Origin: Ilumatobacter sp.
GTDB taxonomy: Bacteria > Actinomycetota > Acidimicrobiia > Acidimicrobiales > Ilumatobacteraceae
DNA length: 36,151 bases
Direction: 5' to 3'
Assembly: GCA_013002175.1 (NCBI GenBank)
Contig: JABDKP010000084.1
Location: forward strand, 1-36,151
Part shown: one piece after another, positions 31,659 to 36,151 of the stretch
Position numbering within the stretch: position 1 is the first letter of the stretch
Layout: each line of letters starts with the position of its first letter
The notes under the pieces: generated by a model
Seen by the model: the letters and a program-made list of their open reading frames with translations, nothing else
The model's database searches: none
Told to the model about the DNA's origin: nothing
Position numbers and translations under genes: made by a program

Positions 31659-33143
31659 CTATCGCCCGATGCACGCGGCGACGGTCGACCGTACACCCGA
31701 CGCCTGGAGCGACGTGAATGCGTCGACGAATGCCGGCGCGAACCGGGCGTCGGCGCCGAGGTCGTCGCCGAACACCGTCTTGTTGCTGAGGAATACCGCT
31801 GGGTCGGTGTCGGCCGCCGCGGCGAACCCGGTGAGATCGGCGAGCAGCGGATCGTGCGCGAGTTCGATCGCGTGCCCCCCGTCGTCGCGACCCTGGAGGT
31901 AGCGGCACCAGCCGGCGAGCGCCAGTGCGGCGAAACGGATCGAACCGCCCGCATCGAGTTGGGCGCGGACGGTGGGCAGCAGGAACTTCGGGAACTTCGA
32001 CGACCCGTCGAGGCAGAGCCGCGCGATCTGGTCGCCGATTGCGGGATTGGCGAACCGTTCGAGCAGTTCTGCTGCGTATGCCGCGACGTCGACGCCGGGC
32101 ACGGCCGGGAGCACCGGTGCGGCCTCGTCGCGCATGAACGCACCGACGAATTCCCGGAAGTCGTCGTCACGGAGCACCTCGTCGACGAGCTGGAATCCGG
32201 CGAGCGCGGCGAGGTAGGCAAGGCAGGAGTGGCTGGCGTTCAGCATCCGCAGCTTGAGGATCTCGTACGGCTCGACGTCGTCGGTGACGAGTACGCCGAC
32301 GTCGGCGAACGGTGGCATCGCGGTGGCGAAGTCGTCCTCGAGCACCCACTGCCGAAACGGTTCGGCGACGACCGGCCAGCGATCGACGAGGCCGTGCTCG
32401 GCCGCCAACCACTCGCGGTCGGCGTCGGTCGTCGCGGGCGTGATCCGGTCGACCATGCTGTTGGGGAAGCGCACGTGCTCGCGGATCCAGTCGGTGAGAT
32501 CGTCGCCGACCGTGTCGGCCACGCCGATCGTCGCCGTGCGCGTGACCCGCCCGTTGTGGACGATGTTGTCGCAGCTGACGACGGTGAGCGGCCCGCCCCC
32601 GCTTCGGCGGCGACGGTCGAGGCCGCGCACGAGGATCTGGAATGCGGCGCTGTTCGCCGCGCGGTCAGCGTCGAAGAGCCCGGAGTCGTCGTGCACCGGG
32701 TAGCCGCCCTCGGTGATCGTGAGCGACACGATCTTCGTCGCCGGGTCGGCGATGCGGGCGATCAACTCGTCGGCGCCGTCAGTGTCGTCGAGGCCGGCGA
32801 CGTGCACGAAGTCGACGATGCTGCCGATGATCCGGGTCGTCGTCTCCGCACCGCGGGAGATGAGTGCGTAGAGGCCGCGCTGGGTGAGCAACGCGTCGGC
32901 CATCCGAACGTCACCGGGCATCACGCCGGCACCGACGATCGCCCAGTCGGTGTTGCCACGCTGGCAGAGGTCGTCGACGTACACCGCGAGATGGGCGCGG
33001 TGGAAGCCACCGACGCCGAGGTGGACGATGCTCGGGGTCAGCGCGCTGCGCTGGTAGGAGGGGGCCTCCAGGGTGTCCGGCAGGGTGGCGAGGTCGGCGT
33101 CGGCGAGGTCGTGGAGCGGTGTCGTCGGTGTGGCCGATGTCAT
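31659..33143 (-). CDS. Mannitol 2-dehydrogenase-type long-chain polyol dehydrogenase
   Basis: 494 residues, the size of Pseudomonas mannitol 2-dehydrogenase (~493). N-terminal Rossmann domain with HLGVGGFHRAH (41-51), then TITEGGY; catalytic KLRMLNASH (297-305), where Lys297, Asn302 and His305 match Lys295, Asn300 and His303 of that enzyme. It oxidises a polyol (mannitol, arabinitol or sorbitol) to the ketose with NAD+. Fructuronate/tagaturonate reductases share the fold, but the importer context favours a polyol. ATG 33143 is eight bases after TATGCT. First gene of the operon, divergent from the ABC importer. Confidence 0.88.
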   Translation of the reverse strand: MTSATPTTPLHDLADADLATLPDTLEAPSYQRSALTPSIVHLGVGGFHRAHLAVYVDDLCQRGNTDWAIVGAGVMPGDVRMADALLTQRGLYALISRGAETTTRIIGSIVDFVHVAGLDDTDGADELIARIADPATKIVSLTITEGGYPVHDDSGLFDADRAANSAAFQILVRGLDRRRRSGGGPLTVVSCDNIVHNGRVTRTATIGVADTVGDDLTDWIREHVRFPNSMVDRITPATTDADREWLAAEHGLVDRWPVVAEPFRQWVLEDDFATAMPPFADVGVLVTDDVEPYEILKLRMLNASHSCLAYLAALAGFQLVDEVLRDDDFREFVGAFMRDEAAPVLPAVPGVDVAAYAAELLERFANPAIGDQIARLCLDGSSKFPKFLLPTVRAQLDAGGSIRFAALALAGWCRYLQGRDDGGHAIELAHDPLLADLTGFAAAADTDPAVFLSNKTVFGDDLGADARFAPAFVDAFTSLQASGVRSTVAACIGR

Positions 33144-33151
33144 GGCTCACG

Positions 33152-33157
33152 AGCATA
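33152..33157 (-). promoter_or_regulatory. -10 box of polyol dehydrogenase operon
   Basis: TATGCT, eight bases before ATG 33143; leaderless-type. The divergent importer promoter is ~60 bases away. Confidence 0.5.
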
Positions 33158-33201
33158 AACGAAGATGAACCCATGCGTCCAGCCCTAAGTTTTCCCCGTG
33201 A

Positions 33202-33230
33202 TCCAACATTGTCTCTTGCACTTCCAACAT
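33202..33230. promoter_or_regulatory. Direct repeat TCCAACAT x2, candidate regulator operator
   Basis: TCCAACAT occurs at 33202-33209 and 33223-33230, 21 bp start to start (two helical turns). The second copy sits between the -35 and -10 of the importer promoter and the first just upstream of it, a placement suited to repression. DeoR-type regulators often bind direct repeats; binding by the 30816 protein is inferred. Confidence 0.5.
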
Positions 33231-33244
33231 GAAACAACTACTGT
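33216..33244 (+). promoter_or_regulatory. Sigma-70-type promoter of ABC importer
   Basis: TTGCAC (33216-33221), 17-bp spacer, TACTGT (33239-33244). The best -35/-10 pair I found in the window. Transcription would begin near 33250, leaving a ~54-base leader with the ribosome site. Confidence 0.6.
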
Positions 33245-33303
33245 GTCCGTTGACACGGCCGGGAACCGCCCGGCTGCCTGCCCACTCCAGGGGGAATCAG
33301 CAG

Positions 33304-34749
33304 ATGTATCAAGCACCACCACGTCGACGTCGATGGATGGTCGGACTGGCCGCCGTCTCGGCGTTCGCGCTCGTCGCGGGCGCCTGCGGCAGCGACGACG
33401 ACCCGCCCGCCGCGACCGAGGCCTCGGGCGGCGACACGCCCGCCACCGAGCCCGCCGGCGGCGACGACCCGCCCGCCACCGAGCCCGCCGGAGATGGCCG
33501 CTCGATCAACGTTGCCATCGTCGGCAACCCGGTGATCGACGACATCGCGACGCTCGCACCGGAGCACTTCACCCCGGAGACCGGGATCGAAGTGAACTTC
33601 ACGGTGCTGCCCGAGCAGGAGCTGCGCGAGATCACGACGCGTGACGTCGGCGCCGGCGGCGACCAGTTCGACGTCGTCCAGATCGGCATGTTCGAGACGC
33701 CGCAGTTCGGCGCCAACGGTTGGTTGGTCGGCCTGAACGACCTCGCCGCTTCGACACCGGAGTACCAGATCGACGACCTGATCCCCGCCGTCCGCGGTGG
33801 CCTGTCGGTCGACGGTGAGCTGTACGCCTCGCCGTTCTACGCCGAGTCGTCGTTCCTCATGTACCGCGCTGACGTCCTCGCCGACGCCGGTCTGACGATG
33901 CCCGACGCCCCGACGTGGGATCAGGTCGCAGAGATCGCTCGCGCCGTCGACAGCGACGAGATGGCCGGGATCTGCCTCCGTGGCAAGCCCGGCTGGGGTG
34001 ACCTCGGCGCCGCCTTCACCACCGTGCTCAACACCTTCGGTGGCACCTGGTGGGCGGCGAACGACGACGGTTCGATCGGCGCCGCTCAGGTGGATCAGCC
34101 CGAGTTCGCCGAAGCACTGAACTTCTACGTCGACCTCCTCAACGATGCGGGCGAAGACGACGCAGCGAACTCGAGCTTCACCGAGTGCCTGTCGCTGTAC
34201 CAGGAGGGCAAGGTCGCCATGTGGTACGACGCCACGGTGGCCGCCTCGATCCTCGAGGCCGAGGACAGCCCGGTCAAGGGCCTGAACGATTTCGCGCTGG
34301 CCCCGGTGAACGTCACCGACAACTCCGGTTGGCTGTGGGCATGGACCTTCGCGATCCCGGCCAGCACCACCGACCAGGACGCCGCATGGGAGTTCATCAG
34401 CTGGGCAACGGGCCCCGGCTACCAGGAACTGGCTGCGACTGAGCTGCCCGGTGGCTGGGCCGCCGTTCCCCCGGGAACGCGCCAGTCGCTGTACGCCAAC
34501 CCGGAGTATCAGGACGCAGCTGGAGCCTTCGCCCAGAAGACCCTCGACGCGATGCTCGCCGCACCGATCGACAACCCCGGCACCACGCCGCGGCCCGGTC
34601 TGCCCGGCGTGCAGTACGTCGGTGTTCCTGAGTTCCAGGACGTCGGCACCCGTTGCACGGAACTGTTCTCCGCAGCGATCGCTGGTTCGATGAGCGTGGA
34701 TGCCGCGCTCAGCGACTGCCAGCTGATCGCCTCGGACGCCAGCAGCTGA
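33304..34749 (+). CDS. ABC importer solute-binding lipoprotein (sugar/polyol)
   Basis: 481 residues. RRRR N-region, hydrophobic core and a Cys at 28 in VAGACGS predict a lipoprotein; the lipobox is imperfect (Ala at -3). An acidic, Thr/Pro-rich linker (about 30-65) contains an 11-residue repeat. The mature domain is a type-2 (family 1) sugar-binding fold: FTPETGIEVNFTVLPEQEL, DVVQIGMFETPQF, DGELYASPFYAESSFLMYRADV, MPDAPTWDQVAEIA, GKVAMWYDATVAAS and AWEFISWATG match the SmoE/polyol-binding pattern. ATG 33304 has AGGGGGA about ten bases upstream. First gene of the importer operon, next to a polyol dehydrogenase. Confidence 0.88.
   Translation: MYQAPPRRRRWMVGLAAVSAFALVAGACGSDDDPPAATEASGGDTPATEPAGGDDPPATEPAGDGRSINVAIVGNPVIDDIATLAPEHFTPETGIEVNFTVLPEQELREITTRDVGAGGDQFDVVQIGMFETPQFGANGWLVGLNDLAASTPEYQIDDLIPAVRGGLSVDGELYASPFYAESSFLMYRADVLADAGLTMPDAPTWDQVAEIARAVDSDEMAGICLRGKPGWGDLGAAFTTVLNTFGGTWWAANDDGSIGAAQVDQPEFAEALNFYVDLLNDAGEDDAANSSFTECLSLYQEGKVAMWYDATVAASILEAEDSPVKGLNDFALAPVNVTDNSGWLWAWTFAIPASTTDQDAAWEFISWATGPGYQELAATELPGGWAAVPPGTRQSLYANPEYQDAAGAFAQKTLDAMLAAPIDNPGTTPRPGLPGVQYVGVPEFQDVGTRCTELFSAAIAGSMSVDAALSDCQLIASDASS
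33437..33491 (+). repeat. In-frame tandem repeat in the lipoprotein linker
   Basis: Two identical 22-base segments (33437-33458 and 33470-33491), 33 bases apart, encode the PATEPAG units of the linker. Multiples of three keep the frame. Confidence 0.7.
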
Positions 34750-34791
34750 GCAACAATCAACACCTGAACAACTCCCCGTCAGGTTGACCAC

Positions 34792-34828
34792 GCAAGCCCG
34801 GCCCTGGAAGAGCCAGGGCCGGGCTTGC
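34792..34828 (+). terminator. Perfect 16-bp hairpin between binding-protein and permease genes
   Basis: GCAAGCCCGGCCCTGG pairs exactly with CCAGGGCCGGGCTTGC around an AAGAG loop, 42 bases after the binding-protein stop. There is no T-run, so it may partly terminate or protect the upstream mRNA, keeping binding-protein levels above permease levels. Confidence 0.7.
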
Positions 34829-34836
34829 CGGTTCTC

Positions 34837-34857
34837 CGAGGCCTCCAGAGGGCCTCG
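34837..34857 (+). other. Second small hairpin before permease gene
   Basis: CGAGGCC and GGCCTCG pair (7 bp, loop of 7), 33 bases before the permease ATG and just after the larger hairpin. Confidence 0.4.
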
Positions 34858-34890
34858 TCCAAGATCCAGGAACGAGTGAAAGGCAAAGCC

Positions 34891-35832
34891 ATGTCGAGTG
34901 CCGTCACCGAGCACCGCGACGAAACCGAGCACGCAGACCATGCCGACGAAGTGCGACGGCTGGAACGGCGCGAGGGCTGGAATCGGCGTCTACCGATTCT
35001 GCCGGCACTGATCTTCACGATCGTCGTCACGCAGATCCCGTTCCTGTTCACGCTGTTCTACAGCCTGACCAACTGGCGGATCGACACGCCGGACCCGCGC
35101 GAGTTCATCGGCTTCGAGAACTACGGTGCGCTCCCCGACGACAAGTTCTTTCGCGACGCCGCCTGGGTCAGTGTCCAGATGACGGTCCTCGCGGTCCTGC
35201 TGTCGCTCCTCGTCGGCACCGCACTCGCCGTCCTGCTCGACCGCAAGTTCTTCGGGCAGGGCTTCGTTCGCACGCTGCTGATCACCCCGTTCCTGGTGAT
35301 GCCCGTCGTCGCCGGCTTCCTGTGGAAGTCACAGATGTTCAGCGCCACCTTCGGCGTCCTCAACTGGGTCATCGAACTGTTCGGCTTCGAGTCGATCGAA
35401 TTCGCCACCAAGTATCCACTCGCCTCGGTCGTCGTCGTGTTGGTGTGGCAGTGGAGCCCGTTCATGATGCTGATCGTGCTGGCCGGCCTCCAGGGCCAGG
35501 ACAGTTCCGTGCTGGAGGCTGCCCGGGTCGACGGCGCCACCACGGTCGGCATCTTCCGCCAGATCACGTTCCCGCAACTGCGGCCGTACCTCGAACTCGG
35601 CACGCTGCTCGGCGCCATCTACCTCATCCAGGTGTACGACCACATCGACGTCATCACCGGTGGATCACCGGACTCGAAGAACCTGCCGTTCTACATCGCC
35701 CAGCGTTCGATCGGCGGTGGCAACCGGTTCGGTCTCGCATCGTCGTACTCGATCGTGGTCGTCATCGCTTCGATCATCATCGCCAACATCGGACTGCGTG
35801 TGCTGTCCGGTCTCCTGGAGGACGATTCCTGA
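34891..35832 (+). CDS. ABC importer permease (MalF/SmoF-like)
   Basis: 313 residues with a charged cytoplasmic N-terminus (~1-35) and about six membrane segments, the first near ILPALIFTIVVTQIPFLFTLFYS. The ATPase-coupling EAA loop reads VLEAARVDGATTVGIFRQITFPQLRP. It belongs to the sugar/polyol permease family and forms the channel with the next gene's product. The ATG at 34891 is preceded by GAAAGG at a suitable distance; an upstream in-frame start at 34825 falls inside the large hairpin and is rejected. Its TGA overlaps the ATG of the second permease (TGATG). Confidence 0.9.
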   Translation: MSSAVTEHRDETEHADHADEVRRLERREGWNRRLPILPALIFTIVVTQIPFLFTLFYSLTNWRIDTPDPREFIGFENYGALPDDKFFRDAAWVSVQMTVLAVLLSLLVGTALAVLLDRKFFGQGFVRTLLITPFLVMPVVAGFLWKSQMFSATFGVLNWVIELFGFESIEFATKYPLASVVVVLVWQWSPFMMLIVLAGLQGQDSSVLEAARVDGATTVGIFRQITFPQLRPYLELGTLLGAIYLIQVYDHIDVITGGSPDSKNLPFYIAQRSIGGGNRFGLASSYSIVVVIASIIIANIGLRVLSGLLEDDS

Positions 35833-36151
35833 TGGCGCTGCTCACCCGTGCCCCGAAGGCCGAACCCATTCTCGGCCAGAACCGCGTCGTCGCCCATCTG
35901 CTGGCGCTGTTGACCTGGCTGATCGGCCTGCTGTTCTTCTTTCCCCTGTTCTGGCTGGTGCTGAACGGGTTCAAGGACGAACTCGACGCCAACTCGAGTC
36001 CCAAGCTCTTCTTCGATCCGACGCTCGACCGATTCTCCGAGGTCACCGAGGACACCACGGGCTTGCTGAGCTTCACCGAAGCGTTCGGCAACTCGTTCTG
36101 GATCGTGTTGATCTCCACCACCCTCGTGATGGCACTCGCGATCCCGGCTGC
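35832..36151 (+). CDS. ABC importer permease (MalG/SmoG-like), 5' part
   Basis: The first 106 codons are present; the gene runs off the right edge. MALLTRAPKAEPILGQ is cytoplasmic, followed by a membrane segment (HLLALLTWLIGLLFFFPLFW), an extracytoplasmic loop with FKDELDANSSPKLFFDPTL, and the start of a second segment (FWIVLISTTLVMALAIP). The P-L-F-W-x-x-x-x-x-F-K pattern after the first helix is typical of MalG-type permeases. The start overlaps the previous stop (TGATG), so translation is coupled. The ATPase and any further polyol genes are expected to the right, outside the window. Confidence 0.88.
   Translation, partial: MALLTRAPKAEPILGQNRVVAHLLALLTWLIGLLFFFPLFWLVLNGFKDELDANSSPKLFFDPTLDRFSEVTEDTTGLLSFTEAFGNSFWIVLISTTLVMALAIPA

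Noticed and set aside
33250-33255. TTGACA as the -35 of the importer promoter.
   Set aside because: It is a consensus -35, but no TANNNT lies 16-18 bases downstream; TTGCAC/TACTGT just upstream is a better pair, and TTGACA falls at its expected start of transcription.

Overview
The window is chromosomal DNA of a high-G+C actinobacterium. It carries a mycothiol conjugate amidase (mycothiol is an actinobacterial thiol), a nitrobindin-type protein, the tail of a DUF222/13E12-type HNH protein, FadD/thiolase/SDR lipid genes, and many genes that start about six bases after a TANNNT -10 box. The mix resembles the Acidimicrobiia (Ilumatobacter-like), but that placement is an inference from remembered gene content, not from a search. 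I see no rRNA, tRNA, CRISPR array, insertion sequence, prophage or plasmid functions. Apart from a roughly 360-base non-coding stretch near the left end, the window is densely packed with ordinary chromosomal genes.

Layout. 1-324 is the end of an HNH protein, followed by an apparently empty stretch. 684-6052 (minus) holds an EamA transporter, betaine-aldehyde dehydrogenase and a membrane PAS-GGDEF-EAL protein. 6113-8549 (minus) is glpD closely followed by an MtfA-type peptidase. 8619-12347 (minus) has a zinc-finger rhomboid protease, a second GGDEF-EAL protein and a PEBP lipoprotein. 12444-13585 (plus) is mca overlapped by a small SCP2-like gene. 13596-16758 (minus) has a YdjC-like deacetylase, a secreted nuclease, a thiolase and a nitrobindin. 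16850-18459 (plus) is nudC plus an SDR. 18437-19544 (minus) is an SDR and an unknown 106-aa protein. 19984-23612 (minus) includes a coupled PD-(D/E)XK nuclease/PAP2 pair, an alpha/beta hydrolase, a LapA-like membrane protein and an MFE-2-type SDR. 23700-24305 (plus) is a lipoprotein with two DUF4333-like modules. 24335-29095 (minus) is a GH65 phosphorylase coupled to a beta-phosphoglucomutase, then an acyl-CoA synthetase. 29178-30047 (plus) is an APH-type kinase. 30049-33143 (minus) is a mannitol dehydrogenase / DeoR regulator / inositol-monophosphatase-family operon, divergent from a sugar or polyol ABC importer (33304 to the right edge, plus).

The clearest functional unit is the right-hand polyol system. 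An importer (lipoprotein binding protein and two permeases; the second runs off the window) faces an operon encoding a long-chain polyol dehydrogenase, its probable DeoR-type regulator and an IMPase-family phosphatase. A direct repeat, TCCAACAT twice at 21-bp pitch, lies over a well-formed importer promoter and is a good operator candidate. A perfect 16-bp hairpin separates the binding-protein gene from the permeases, as expected if the binding protein is made in excess. The second unit is the GH65/beta-PGM pair, which would turn an alpha-glucoside into beta-glucose 1-phosphate and then glucose 6-phosphate.

No wholly new multi-gene system is evident. The most novel items are the mca/SCP2-like co-translated pair, the phosphatase inside the polyol operon, the contrasting active-site residues of two c-di-GMP proteins, the Fe-S PD-(D/E)XK/PAP2 pair, and the dominance of leaderless-type starts, which was used here to correct several gene starts.
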